In this document: positions 1-7,914 of the stretch, piece after piece
Layout of the letters: the number at the start of each line of letters is the position of its first letter
Position numbering within the stretch: the stretch's first letter is position 1
NCBI RefSeq assembly: GCF_001519055.1
Contig: NZ_KQ954291.1
Span: 124,001-188,000 of the forward strand
DNA: 64,000 bases
Source of the DNA: Novosphingobium sp. Fuku2-ISO-50
Lineage (GTDB): Bacteria > Pseudomonadota > Alphaproteobacteria > Sphingomonadales > Sphingomonadaceae
Direction: 5' to 3'
Notes under the pieces: generated by a model
What the model was told of the DNA's origin: nothing
Databases searched by the model: none
Seen by the model: only the letters and a program-made list of their open reading frames with translations
Position numbers and translations under genes: made by a program

Positions 1-92
1 GCGGCCAGATAGGTCCGGGCTTGGGCATACCGGTCCATCAGGCGCGCAACAGCACCCTCCGGCGCGGCACCCGGGCGGGTCCGTGCAGTCAT
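1..92 (-). CDS. possible 5' end of an unrecognised gene running off the left edge
   Basis: Reading leftward from an ATG at 92-90 there is a frame without a stop to the window edge (30 codons, starting MTARTRPGAAPEG and containing RLMDRYAQARTYLA). I do not recognise the protein. It would be divergent from proA. Thirty open codons in GC-rich DNA is weak evidence, so this may be spurious. Confidence 0.3.
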   Translation of the reverse strand, partial: MTARTRPGAAPEGAVARLMDRYAQARTYLA

Positions 93-391
93 GTCATTCC
101 GGCCTGGCAAACGGGCGACCCTTTGTTCCTGGCGATCATGGCATGCGTCCCGCCCCCGCGAGACTGCCGAACGCCATACGACCGCGCGCATAGGCGCACG
201 GGGTTGGCATCGGGGCGGGGAATCGGCAGGCCGTGCCCGGCGAGCGATCAAACGAACCGATCCGGACAAAAACCGGCAACCATGATCGGCGATATGGCCC
301 GCTTCAGCGGCAATGCGGGCCGCGACTCGGAGCGCGGGACCGAGGAGCCCGGGGGCTGACACGTCGGCGCGGGCATGGTACGGCCCCGCGC
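93..391. other. non-coding stretch upstream of proA
   Basis: About 300 bases with no convincing gene on either strand. The open frames crossing it are rich in Arg/Pro/Gly and look like random GC-rich reading. It presumably holds the proA promoter, but I see no clear -35/-10 pair, hairpin or repeat. Confidence 0.5.
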
Positions 392-1681
392 ATGGCAACC
401 ACCCTTGAACATGCGGCCGAATCTGCGGCCGAAAGCGTGACCGATCTCGTCCATCGGCTGGCTCGCGAGGCGCGACTTGCGCAAGGCGTGCTGGCGCGAA
501 TGTCGGCGGCAGACAAGGAACGGGCCTTGAAGCTGGCGGCCGAGGCGCTGCGCCGCGCTGCGCCCGAAGTGCTGGCGGCCAATGCGCGCGATATTGCGGC
601 GGGCGAGGCCAATGGCCTGTCGGGCGCCATGCTCGATCGCTTGCGGCTCGATGCCGGGCGACTGGAATCGATTGCCGCCGCTGTGGCCGCTGTTGCGGTG
701 CTGCCCGATCCGACCGGCGCGGTGATCGACCACAGTACGCGGCCCAACGGCATGGTGCTCGAACGCGTGCGCATCCCGATCGGGGTAATCGGCATCATCT
801 ATGAAAGCCGCCCCAATGTAACCGCCGATGCCGCCGCGCTTTGCGTGCGCGCGGGCAATGCCGTGCTTTTGCGCGGCGGGAGCGAGGCGGTTCATTCGAA
901 TCGCGCGATCCATGCCGCGCTGATCGAAGGACTGGTCGAAGGCGGCGTGCCGGCGGCGGCGGTGCAATTGCTGCCGACGCAGGATCGCGCGGCGGTCGGC
1001 GCGATGCTCGGTGCGGCAGGGCTGATCGACATGATCGTGCCGCGCGGCGGTAAAAGCCTGGTCGCGCGGGTCCAGGCCGATGCGCGCGTACCGGTGCTGG
1101 CGCATCTCGACGGCAACAATCACACGTTTGTCGACCGCTCGGCCGATCCGGCGATGGCGGCGGCGATCGTGCGCAATGCGAAGCTGCGGCGCACCGGGAT
1201 CTGCGGGGCGATGGAAACCCTGTTGATCGATGCCTGCTATCCCGATCCGCACGGGCTGGTCGAGCCCTTGCTCGATGCGGGATGCGAATTGCGCGGCGAT
1301 CCGCGCGCGCAGGCGATCGATCCGCGCATCCTGCCTGCGACCGATGCCGACTGGGATACCGAATATCTCGACGCGATTCTTGCCGTCAAAGTGGTCGACG
1401 GGCTCGACGCGGCGCTGGCGCATATCGCGGCGCACGGGTCCGGGCATACAGACGCGATTGTCGCCGGCGATCCGGCCGTTGCCGAACGCTTCCTTCAGGA
1501 AGTCGACAGCGCGATCGTGATGCTCAATGCGTCGAGCCAGTTTGCCGATGGCGGCGAATTCGGGCTGGGCGCGGAAATCGGCATTGCCACCGGGCGGCTG
1601 CATGCGCGCGGCCCGGTCGCGGTCGAAGGGTTGACCACCTACAAGTGGCTGGTGCGCGGCACCGGCCAGATCCGGCCCTGA
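392..1681 (+). CDS. proA: gamma-glutamyl phosphate reductase
   Basis: Second step of proline synthesis: NADPH-dependent reduction of gamma-glutamyl phosphate to glutamate semialdehyde in the cytoplasm. The 429-residue product has the family's usual length and shows YESRPNVTAD near residue 136, the nucleotide-binding LLRGGSEA, the catalytic Cys in TGICGAMETLL near residue 270, and the C-terminal GLTTYKW. The frame stays open upstream to 233, but the ATG at 392 gives the standard N-terminus, so I use it. The partner glutamate 5-kinase (proB) is not in the window. nadD follows at once in the same frame, directly after the stop. Confidence 0.96.
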   Translation: MATTLEHAAESAAESVTDLVHRLAREARLAQGVLARMSAADKERALKLAAEALRRAAPEVLAANARDIAAGEANGLSGAMLDRLRLDAGRLESIAAAVAAVAVLPDPTGAVIDHSTRPNGMVLERVRIPIGVIGIIYESRPNVTADAAALCVRAGNAVLLRGGSEAVHSNRAIHAALIEGLVEGGVPAAAVQLLPTQDRAAVGAMLGAAGLIDMIVPRGGKSLVARVQADARVPVLAHLDGNNHTFVDRSADPAMAAAIVRNAKLRRTGICGAMETLLIDACYPDPHGLVEPLLDAGCELRGDPRAQAIDPRILPATDADWDTEYLDAILAVKVVDGLDAALAHIAAHGSGHTDAIVAGDPAVAERFLQEVDSAIVMLNASSQFADGGEFGLGAEIGIATGRLHARGPVAVEGLTTYKWLVRGTGQIRP

Positions 1682-1690
1682 AGGCACGCC

Positions 1691-2392
1691 ATTCTGGCTC
1701 GGCATGGCAAGACGATCGGGCTGCTCGGCGGCAGTTTCAATCCCGCACACGGCGCGCATCGCCGGATCAGCCTTCACGCGCTCGCCGCGCTGGGGCTTGA
1801 TGAAGTGTGGTGGCTGGTATCGCCGGGCAATGTGCTGAAACCGGCCGAAGGGATGGCGAGCCTGCCCGCGCGCTATGCCTCTGCGCGACGCGCGGCCCGC
1901 ACGAGCCCGATTCGCGTAACCGCGATCGAGGCGGAACTGGGCACGCGCTACACCGTCGATACCTTGAAAGGCATCGTGCGCCGATACCCGCGCAATCGCT
2001 TTATCTGGTTGATGGGGAGCGACAATCTGGCGCAGTTTCACCGCTGGCGTGACTGGCGCGGGATCGCCCGATTGATGCCGATTGCAGTTATCGCCCGTCC
2101 GGGGTATGATGCCGGCGCTATGGCGAGCCCCGCCATGGTCTGGCTGCGCCGCTGGCGCCGGCGGCACGGGCAGGATCATCGTTTTGCCAATGGCTCATTG
2201 GCAAGAGACGGAATTGGCGCAAGGCGGAGTATTCCGGCGCTGTTTCAGTTGCGCTTCGATCCCGATCCTCTGTCGGCCACGGCCATTCGCGCCGCCGACC
2301 CGGATTGGCATCGCCGCATTCCCGCCGGTTCTCTGCGCGATATGCTGACGAAACACCCGGTTCGGCAAACCCTGCGAAAGGGACGGTCCTGA
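1691..2392 (+). CDS. nadD: nicotinate-nucleotide adenylyltransferase, start codon abnormal
   Basis: Adenylates nicotinate mononucleotide in NAD synthesis. Family signatures are clear: GLLGGSFNPAHGAH (nucleotidyltransferase HxGH region), LMGSDNLAQFHRW, and SATAIRA near the C-terminus. The coding frame is the same as proA's and begins right after its stop, but there is no ATG, GTG or TTG before the GTG at 1805, which lies after the essential GSFNP motif. Options are ATT at 1691 (six bases after AAGG at 1681-1684), CTG at 1694, or ATG at 1704, which reads MAR in the next frame and would join perfectly if one base were restored near 1713. The start given is therefore provisional. The C-terminal half around residues 135-160 is also unusual (HGQDHRFANGS region). 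Confidence 0.85.
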   Translation: MLARHGKTIGLLGGSFNPAHGAHRRISLHALAALGLDEVWWLVSPGNVLKPAEGMASLPARYASARRAARTSPIRVTAIEAELGTRYTVDTLKGIVRRYPRNRFIWLMGSDNLAQFHRWRDWRGIARLMPIAVIARPGYDAGAMASPAMVWLRRWRRRHGQDHRFANGSLARDGIGARRSIPALFQLRFDPDPLSATAIRAADPDWHRRIPAGSLRDMLTKHPVRQTLRKGRS

Positions 2393-2504
2393 TTCGTCGG
2401 GTTCGCCCTTGCCGGTTCTCGCCCTGTTCGGCGGGGGCCGTTTTCGCGCTTTCACCCCTTTTTTCCTTCACCCCTTTTTCAATTGCGGAGCCCATCGACA
2501 CTCC

Positions 2505-2936
2505 ATGACCGATGTCCAACCGATTCTGGCCGAGGCCAGCGCCGCCCCCCACTCTGCCCCTGTTTCGGCCCAAGTGCCTTTGCCCCAAGTGCCTTTGCCA
2601 GAGCCGACTACGCTGCACGAGCTCGTGATGCGCTCGCTCGACGATGATCAGGCGCAGGAAGTCGTCTCGATCCCGCTCGAAGGCAAAAGCAGCATTGCCG
2701 ATTACATGGTGATCGCTTCGGGCCGTTCGACGCGGCAGGTCGCCTCGATGGCGCAAAAGCTGGCCGAGCGCATCAAGCACGCCGGTTTTGGGCATGTCCG
2801 CATCGAAGGCCTGCCGGCAGCCGACTGGGTGCTGGTCGATGCCGGCGATGTGGTGGTGCATCTGTTCCGCCCCGAAGTCCGCTCGTTCTACAATCTCGAA
2901 CGCATGTGGGCATTCGGCGATCAGGGCGCGGCCTGA
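2505..2936 (+). CDS. rsfS: ribosome silencing factor RsfS
   Basis: Binds L14 on the 50S subunit and blocks subunit joining during starvation. The 143-residue protein carries the family core from about residue 45: VSIPLEGKSSIADYMVIASG, then VEGLP-like RIEGLPAADWVLVDAGDVVVHLF and FYNLERMW. The first 40 residues are a Pro/Ala-rich extension that includes a 15-bp tandem duplication (QVPLP twice). The frame is open upstream, but ATG 2505 gives a natural start; no strong ribosome binding site is visible. nadD-rsfS-rlmH-envC-ctpA is a gene order familiar from alphaproteobacteria. Confidence 0.93.
   Translation: MTDVQPILAEASAAPHSAPVSAQVPLPQVPLPEPTTLHELVMRSLDDDQAQEVVSIPLEGKSSIADYMVIASGRSTRQVASMAQKLAERIKHAGFGHVRIEGLPAADWVLVDAGDVVVHLFRPEVRSFYNLERMWAFGDQGAA
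2570..2599 (+). repeat. 15-bp perfect tandem duplication in rsfS
   Basis: The unit CCAAGTGCCTTTGCC occurs twice head to tail (2570-2584, 2585-2599). It adds five residues (QVPLP) to the flexible N-terminal extension of RsfS, outside the conserved domain. Confidence 0.95.
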
Positions 2937-2986
2937 CGTCAAAATCGGGGATTCTGGTCGGGGCAAAACTCGGCTAGGGCCTGAGG

Positions 2987-3424
2987 ATGCAGTTGCACGT
3001 CATCGCTCGGGGCAGGATCGGCCGCTCGCCCGAGGCGGATCTGGTCGAACGCTATGCCAGGCGCATGGCGACCGGGCCGCTGGGCGCTTTGCGGATCACC
3101 GAATTGCCCGACCGGGGCGGTACTTTGCCGCCCGTGCCGACCGGCGCGCTCCGCACGGTCGTGCTCGATGAACGCGGGCGTCAATTGGGCTCGGGCGAAT
3201 TTGCGCGCGTGCTCGAACGCTGGCGCGATGACGGGGTGCGCGAGGCGCGTTTTCTGATCGGCGCGGCAGATGGCCATGACGAAGCCTTGCGCGGCAATGC
3301 CGACTTGCTGCTCGGCTTTGGGCCGATGACCTGGCCGCACATGTTGGCGCGGGTCATGCTGGTCGAACAATTGTGGCGCGCGACCAGCATCCTTGCCGGC
3401 CACCCTTATCATCGTGAAGGCTGA
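2987..3424 (+). CDS. rlmH: 23S rRNA (pseudouridine1915-N3)-methyltransferase
   Basis: SPOUT-class methyltransferase that modifies pseudouridine 1915 in helix 69 of 23S rRNA. The 145-residue length is close to the family norm, and the C-terminal SAM knot is intact: FLIGAADGHDEAL, LGFGPMTWPHMLARVMLVEQLWRA cut here as LGFGPMTWPH and MLVEQLWRA, ending in the diagnostic AGHPYHREG. GAGG sits directly against the ATG, with TAGGG seven bases upstream, so initiation is probably normal. The next gene starts eight bases after the stop. Confidence 0.96.
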   Translation: MQLHVIARGRIGRSPEADLVERYARRMATGPLGALRITELPDRGGTLPPVPTGALRTVVLDERGRQLGSGEFARVLERWRDDGVREARFLIGAADGHDEALRGNADLLLGFGPMTWPHMLARVMLVEQLWRATSILAGHPYHREG

Positions 3425-3431
3425 CGGCGCG

Positions 3432-4691
3432 ATGCGGCGCGGTCCGATCGGCCCCAATCTGATCGGTCCCGTTCTGGCCGGGGCGGCCATGCTGATCTGC
3501 GTGGCGGGCGGTGCGTTGGCGCTCGATGCGCCTTATGCCAGCCGGGGCGAGGCGGGCGCTGCGCTGGGGCAGGCGACGCGTGCGCTGGCCGATGCGCAGT
3601 CCCGCGCCGCGCGGCTTGATCACGAAGCCGCCCTTGCGACGCAGGCCGCCGACCGCACCGCGCGCGAAGCCGCTGCAATTGCCGCGAAAATACAGCAGGC
3701 CGAAGCGGAAATCGCGCTCGCCCATGCGCGCATTGCGGTGATCGATCATGAACGCGCCGATTTGCGCGCCGGGATCGGGCGGCGCGAACAGCCGCTGGTG
3801 CGGCTGACTGCGGCCTTGCAGATGATCGCGCGGCGGCCGCTGGCGTTCAGCCTGATGCGCGCCGACAGCTTGCGCGAAACCGTCTGGCTGCGCGCCACGC
3901 TCGAAACCATGCTTCCGCAAGTGGCGCAGCGCACGGCCGCGCTGCGCGCCGAAATCGCGCACTTGCGGCAATTGCAGGATCAGGCGCGGGCGCTGGCCGC
4001 CGGGCTGCAAACAAGCCAACGCGACCTCGGCGCCCGCCAGAAAGACCTGATCGCGATGGAAAGCCGCCAGCGCATCGCCTCGCGCGCGGCAACGGGCAAT
4101 GCCGGACGCGAGGCCGATCGCGCGCTCGCGCTTGCCGAACAGACGCGCGATCTCGGCGCGCTGGTCGCACAACTGGAACAGGACGATACGCTGGCCGGGC
4201 GGCTGGCCGCGCTGCCCGGTCCGATGCCGCGCCCCCTGAATTTCGGCGGGGCGAATCTCGGCGGGGCAGGCGTGGTTCCGGGGCGCCTGCTGATGGTCGA
4301 ACAGACCAATGGCGGGCCGCCGCTGGCCCATTTCACCGGGATTCTGCCGGTCACCGGCCGTCTGCTCAGCGGCTTTGGCGAGACCGGCGCGACCGGGCCG
4401 CAACACGGCATCGTGCTGGCGCCCTCGGGCGGAGCGCAAGTCGTGGCCCCGGCGGCGGGGCGGATTGCCTTTGCCGGGCCCTATCGCGGCTATGCCCATA
4501 TCGTCATCATCGCGCATGATGGCGGGTGGTCCTCGCTGGTCACCGGGCTTGGGCGGATCGATGTCGCGGTGGGTGACGCGGTGGTTCAGGGCGCGCCGCT
4601 GGGCGTGGCCGAGCCAGGCCATCCGCGCGTGATGGTCGAATTGCGCAAGGACGGCGCGCCGGTCAACCCGATGGAATTTCTGCACCCGTGA
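3432..4691 (+). CDS. EnvC-like murein hydrolase activator with degenerate LytM domain
   Basis: Predicted periplasmic protein of 419 residues. A hydrophobic signal segment (about residues 8-27, ending AGGALA) is followed by a long Ala/Arg/Glu-rich coiled coil (roughly 35-250) and a C-terminal peptidase M23/LytM domain (roughly 300-419, closing VELRKDGAPVNPMEFL). The zinc ligands of active M23 enzymes are missing: the HxxxD position reads HGIVLAP, the HxH position reads HGGWSSL, and the His before VELRKDG is Met. In the family such degenerate LytM proteins (EnvC, NlpD) activate N-acetylmuramyl amidases at division rather than cutting themselves, so that role is inferred. ATG 3432 is preferred over an upstream in-frame ATG at 3393 that overlaps rlmH, because the signal peptide starts here. 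Confidence 0.87.
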   Translation: MRRGPIGPNLIGPVLAGAAMLICVAGGALALDAPYASRGEAGAALGQATRALADAQSRAARLDHEAALATQAADRTAREAAAIAAKIQQAEAEIALAHARIAVIDHERADLRAGIGRREQPLVRLTAALQMIARRPLAFSLMRADSLRETVWLRATLETMLPQVAQRTAALRAEIAHLRQLQDQARALAAGLQTSQRDLGARQKDLIAMESRQRIASRAATGNAGREADRALALAEQTRDLGALVAQLEQDDTLAGRLAALPGPMPRPLNFGGANLGGAGVVPGRLLMVEQTNGGPPLAHFTGILPVTGRLLSGFGETGATGPQHGIVLAPSGGAQVVAPAAGRIAFAGPYRGYAHIVIIAHDGGWSSLVTGLGRIDVAVGDAVVQGAPLGVAEPGHPRVMVELRKDGAPVNPMEFLHP

Positions 4692-4808
4692 TCGTCTGCT
4701 TCACGACACCCTTCCCCCATCGGCCATCTGGTATTCGTCGCGCGGCGCGGTTACATGCCTGAGATAAAGCGCCCCGCAATTGCGACCGAACCCAAGCGAA
4801 AGTTCCCC

Positions 4809-6140
4809 ATGGCGAAACGCCTCACTCTTGTCTTTCGTGCTTCTGCCCTTGCCGTCGCGATCGCGCTGGTGCCGGTTGCGACGGCTGGCCTTGCCGCGAT
4901 CGACGCGCGCTCCGGCCCCGAATTCGGCAAGTTGATCGCGGTCTATGACCGGATCAAGGAAAGCTATGTCGATCCGGTCGACGACGACAAGCTGCTCAAG
5001 GGCGCGATCAACGGCATGCTGGCGACGCTCGATCCGCACAGCGCCTATCTCGACGCGCGCGATTTCACCAATCTCAAGACGCAGACCGAAGGCTCCTATG
5101 GCGGGCTCGGGCTGAGCGTCACGATGGATGACGGCGCGGTCAAGGTCATTGCCCCGACCAAGGGCAGCCCCGCCGACAAGGCCGGGATCAAGGCCGGCGA
5201 TTTCATTACGCATATCAACGGCAAGCTGATCTATGGCGGCACGCTCGACGATGCGGTCGATCAGATGCGCGGGGCACCGGGCACCAAGATCAGCCTTACC
5301 CTCTATCGCGCCGGACGCGACGATCCGATCGAGGTGATGATCACGCGCCAGATCATCGAATTGCAGCCGGTCGATTTCAAGGTCGTCAACGGGATCGGCG
5401 TGATTTCGGTATCGAGCTTCAGCGCCAATGTCGCCACCCAGGTCAACGACGCCTGGGCCAAAGTCCGCGCGGCGACGGGGGGCCATCCGGCGGGGTTGAT
5501 TCTCGACTTGCGCGGCGATCCGGGCGGCTTGCTCGATGAGGCGGTGGCGCTGTCCGACTTGTTCCTCGATAAAGGCACGATCGTCTCGCAGCGAGGGCGC
5601 TATGCCCGCGACAACGAAGTCTACAACGCGACGCCGGGCGACATCGCGCGCGGGCTTCCGATCGTCGTGCTGGTCGATGAAGGCACCGCTTCGGCATCGG
5701 AAATCGTCGCCGGGGCGCTGCAGGATCAGCATCGCGGCCTGATCATGGGCCAGCGCAGCTTTGGCAAGGGCAGCGTCCAGACGCTGATCCCGCTGGGCAA
5801 GGATACCGCGATCAAGCTGACCACCGCGCGCTATTACACGCCTTCGGGCCGTTCGGTGCAGGAAGGCGGGATCAGCCCGGACATCGCCGTGCCGCAGATT
5901 TCCGATCCGGATCTGCGCAAGCGTGCGGCGCGGTCCTATCGCGAAAGCGACTTGCGCGGCCATCTCGTCAACGAGATCAAGGACGACAAGGAGCTGGAAA
6001 AGGACGCTGTCACCGATCCACGTTTCAAGATGACCCCCGAAGAGCTCAAGGCCAAGGGGATCGACGATTTCCAGCTGTGGTATGCGCTGCAGACCATCGG
6101 TCGCACCACGCCTGCCGCGCTGGCCGCGCGAAAGCATTGA
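4809..6140 (+). CDS. ctpA: S41 carboxyl-terminal processing protease
   Basis: Periplasmic tail-specific serine protease of 443 residues. Signal peptide (LTLVFRASALAVAIALVP, cut after about residue 30), N-terminal helical region, PDZ domain (about 95-180, with GGLGLSV), and S41 catalytic domain. The catalytic Ser lies in GTASASEIVAG (about residue 295) and the Lys in SFGKGSVQT (about residue 320). An upstream in-frame ATG at 4755 would add 18 residues before the signal peptide, so 4809 is preferred. The gene follows the EnvC-like gene, a pairing fitting joint control of wall hydrolases. dsbB starts one base after the stop. Confidence 0.95.
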   Translation: MAKRLTLVFRASALAVAIALVPVATAGLAAIDARSGPEFGKLIAVYDRIKESYVDPVDDDKLLKGAINGMLATLDPHSAYLDARDFTNLKTQTEGSYGGLGLSVTMDDGAVKVIAPTKGSPADKAGIKAGDFITHINGKLIYGGTLDDAVDQMRGAPGTKISLTLYRAGRDDPIEVMITRQIIELQPVDFKVVNGIGVISVSSFSANVATQVNDAWAKVRAATGGHPAGLILDLRGDPGGLLDEAVALSDLFLDKGTIVSQRGRYARDNEVYNATPGDIARGLPIVVLVDEGTASASEIVAGALQDQHRGLIMGQRSFGKGSVQTLIPLGKDTAIKLTTARYYTPSGRSVQEGGISPDIAVPQISDPDLRKRAARSYRESDLRGHLVNEIKDDKELEKDAVTDPRFKMTPEELKAKGIDDFQLWYALQTIGRTTPAALAARKH

Positions 6141-6141
6141 C

Positions 6142-6621
6142 ATGACAGCATCTCCTTCCGTCTCGCCGCTCGCCCGCCTGTTGGCCATGCTCGTTCCGGC
6201 GGGCGCGATGGCGACGGCGCTCGTCGCGCAATACGGCTTTGCGCTGGCACCGTGCGAAATGTGCTGGTGGCAGCGCTATGCCCATATCGCCGCATTCGTT
6301 GCGGCGCTTCTGGCGCTTGTGGTGCGCGATCCGCGTGCTTCGCGGCTGCTGTTCTGGCTGGCGGTTGCGGGAATTGCGGCCAGCGGGCTGATCGGCGGCT
6401 ATCATGCGGGCGTCGAATATCATTGGTGGCAGGGGATCACGACGTGTTCAACGATCCGGCTGTCGGGCGGCGATGCGCTTGATGCCATTCTCAACGCGCC
6501 GGTGATCCGCTGCGACGTGCCCGCCTGGACGCTGTTCGGGATCAGCATGGCCGGGTATAACTTCATCGGCTCGCTGGGCGCTGCGGCTGTGATCGGCCTG
6601 CTCGCCCGGCGCGGTCGATAA
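6142..6621 (+). CDS. disulfide bond formation protein B family
   Basis: Inner-membrane quinone reductase that reoxidises DsbA-type thiol oxidases. The 159-residue protein has four hydrophobic segments, a CxxC in the first periplasmic loop (APCEMCWWQR, about residues 37-45), and two further cysteines in the second loop (TTCS and IRCD), the classical DsbB redox pairs. The start ATG lies one base beyond the ctpA stop. No dsbA is in the window, so the partner is elsewhere. Confidence 0.9.
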   Translation: MTASPSVSPLARLLAMLVPAGAMATALVAQYGFALAPCEMCWWQRYAHIAAFVAALLALVVRDPRASRLLFWLAVAGIAASGLIGGYHAGVEYHWWQGITTCSTIRLSGGDALDAILNAPVIRCDVPAWTLFGISMAGYNFIGSLGAAAVIGLLARRGR

Positions 6622-6630
6622 GGACGGTTC

Positions 6631-7146
6631 ATGGACAAGACACAGCGCGATACGATGATTCGGGTCGATCAGGCCGGCGAATATGGCGCGACGCGAATCT
6701 ATGCCGGGCAATTGGCGGTAATGGGCGACCGCGCGCCCCATGCGGCAGACATCCTGCACATGGCGCAACAGGAAGAGGCGCATCGCGCGCGGTTTGATGC
6801 GATGATCGTCGCGCGCGGCGTGCGCCCGACGCTGTTGCAGCCGCTGTGGTCGGCGGCGGGCTTTGCGCTGGGCGCGGCAACCGCGCTGATCGGGCCCGAG
6901 GCGGCGATGGCCTGCACCGCCGCGATCGAGACCGAGATTGAACGGCATTATACGCAGCAGCTTGACGAACTGGGCGATCACGACGCCGAGCTGGCCGACA
7001 CGATCCGCGAATTCCGCGATGACGAGCGCGAGCACCGCGACGCCGCGCTGGCCGCAGGGGCCGAGCGCGCACCCGCCTATCCGCTGTTGTTCCATGCCAT
7101 CCGCTTCGGCTGTCGCGCGGCAATCCGGCTTTCGGCAAAGCTGTAG
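6631..7146 (+). CDS. coq7: CoQ7-type demethoxyubiquinone hydroxylase
   Basis: Di-iron monooxygenase for the last hydroxylation of the ubiquinone ring. The 171-residue protein shows the duplicated ferritin-like motif with carboxylate/His ligands: QAGEYGATRIYAGQ, QQEEAHRARF, IETEIERHY, and DDEREHRD. Typical alphaproteobacterial length. It starts nine bases after dsbB (GGACGG before the ATG), so the two are probably one transcript. Confidence 0.95.
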   Translation: MDKTQRDTMIRVDQAGEYGATRIYAGQLAVMGDRAPHAADILHMAQQEEAHRARFDAMIVARGVRPTLLQPLWSAAGFALGAATALIGPEAAMACTAAIETEIERHYTQQLDELGDHDAELADTIREFRDDEREHRDAALAAGAERAPAYPLLFHAIRFGCRAAIRLSAKL

Positions 7147-7243
7147 TGCCGGTTTAATTGATTATGGCCAAGGATCGGACTTCATCTACCGTTCAAGGGT
7201 GGATGCCCCTATAGGGGGACGATCCCAGTCGGAGGTTGCCGTG

Positions 7244-7855
7244 ATGAACCGTTTGATCCTACCCGCCGCGTGCGCCGCGCTTGCGGCATTCGCCATGGCC
7301 GCGCCGCTGCCTGCGCTCGCCGCTGAAAAGGGGGGCGAAAAGGTCAACCAGTTGATCGTCTATGGCAAGGATCCCTGCCCTGCATCGACCGATGACCAGA
7401 TCACCGTCTGCGCGCGCAAGGACGAAGGCGAGCGCTTTCGCATTCCCGAAGACTTGCGCGAAAACCCCAATCAAAGCTCGAACCAGGCCTGGACCGACCG
7501 GGTCAAGGCCTATGAAACGGTCGGCGCGTTCGGCACCAATTCGTGCTCGCCGGTGGGCGCCAGCGGCGATACCGGCTGTCTCGCGAAACTCATCAACAAC
7601 GCTTATGCCGAACGCAAGCAGTCGAGCAGTGTCCGTTTCGGCAAGCTGATCGAAGCCGAGCGGGAAAAGCGCCTTGAAAGCGTCGATGCCGATGCCGCCG
7701 CCGAACAGGCGCGCGTCGAATCGCTGGAAAAGGAATATGACGCCCGGCTCGCCAAAGAGCGCACCCAGGGCGATGCACCGCCCGCCGGCGCTCGCCCCGC
7801 GCCGGGATCGCTGGCCGCGCCGCCGGCCGATGTCGAACAGGGCGGACACCAGTAA
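7244..7855 (+). CDS. secreted protein of unknown function
   Basis: Not recognised beyond a style common in sphingomonads. A 203-residue product with a clear signal peptide (ILPAACAALAAFAMAAPLPALA), then VNQLIVYGKDPCP, DQITVCARKDEGERFRIPE, two more cysteines, and a charged C-terminal helix followed by a Pro/Ala-rich tail. GGAGG at 7231-7235 sits eight bases before ATG 7244. The motif ITVC-(R/K)K-...-R-(I/L)P recurs in the secreted protein at 47568. A strong terminator follows. Confidence 0.85.
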   Translation: MNRLILPAACAALAAFAMAAPLPALAAEKGGEKVNQLIVYGKDPCPASTDDQITVCARKDEGERFRIPEDLRENPNQSSNQAWTDRVKAYETVGAFGTNSCSPVGASGDTGCLAKLINNAYAERKQSSSVRFGKLIEAEREKRLESVDADAAAEQARVESLEKEYDARLAKERTQGDAPPAGARPAPGSLAAPPADVEQGGHQ

Positions 7856-7860
7856 CGCAC

Positions 7861-7900
7861 GAAAAAGCCCCGGTCGCCGCATGGACGCCGGGGCTTTTTC
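7861..7900. terminator. bidirectional rho-independent terminator
   Basis: Perfect 13-bp inverted repeat (GAAAAAGCCCCGG at 7861-7873 and its complement at 7888-7900), with a T-run at the 3' side on either strand. It lies between the converging secreted-protein gene (+) and fabI (-) and can serve both. Confidence 0.93.
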
Positions 7901-7914
7901 GTGGAAGCGTCCGA

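Noticed and set aside
248..2179. 643-codon open frame on the minus strand opposite proA/nadD
   Set aside because: Antisense shadow; proA and nadD motifs are unambiguous on the plus strand.
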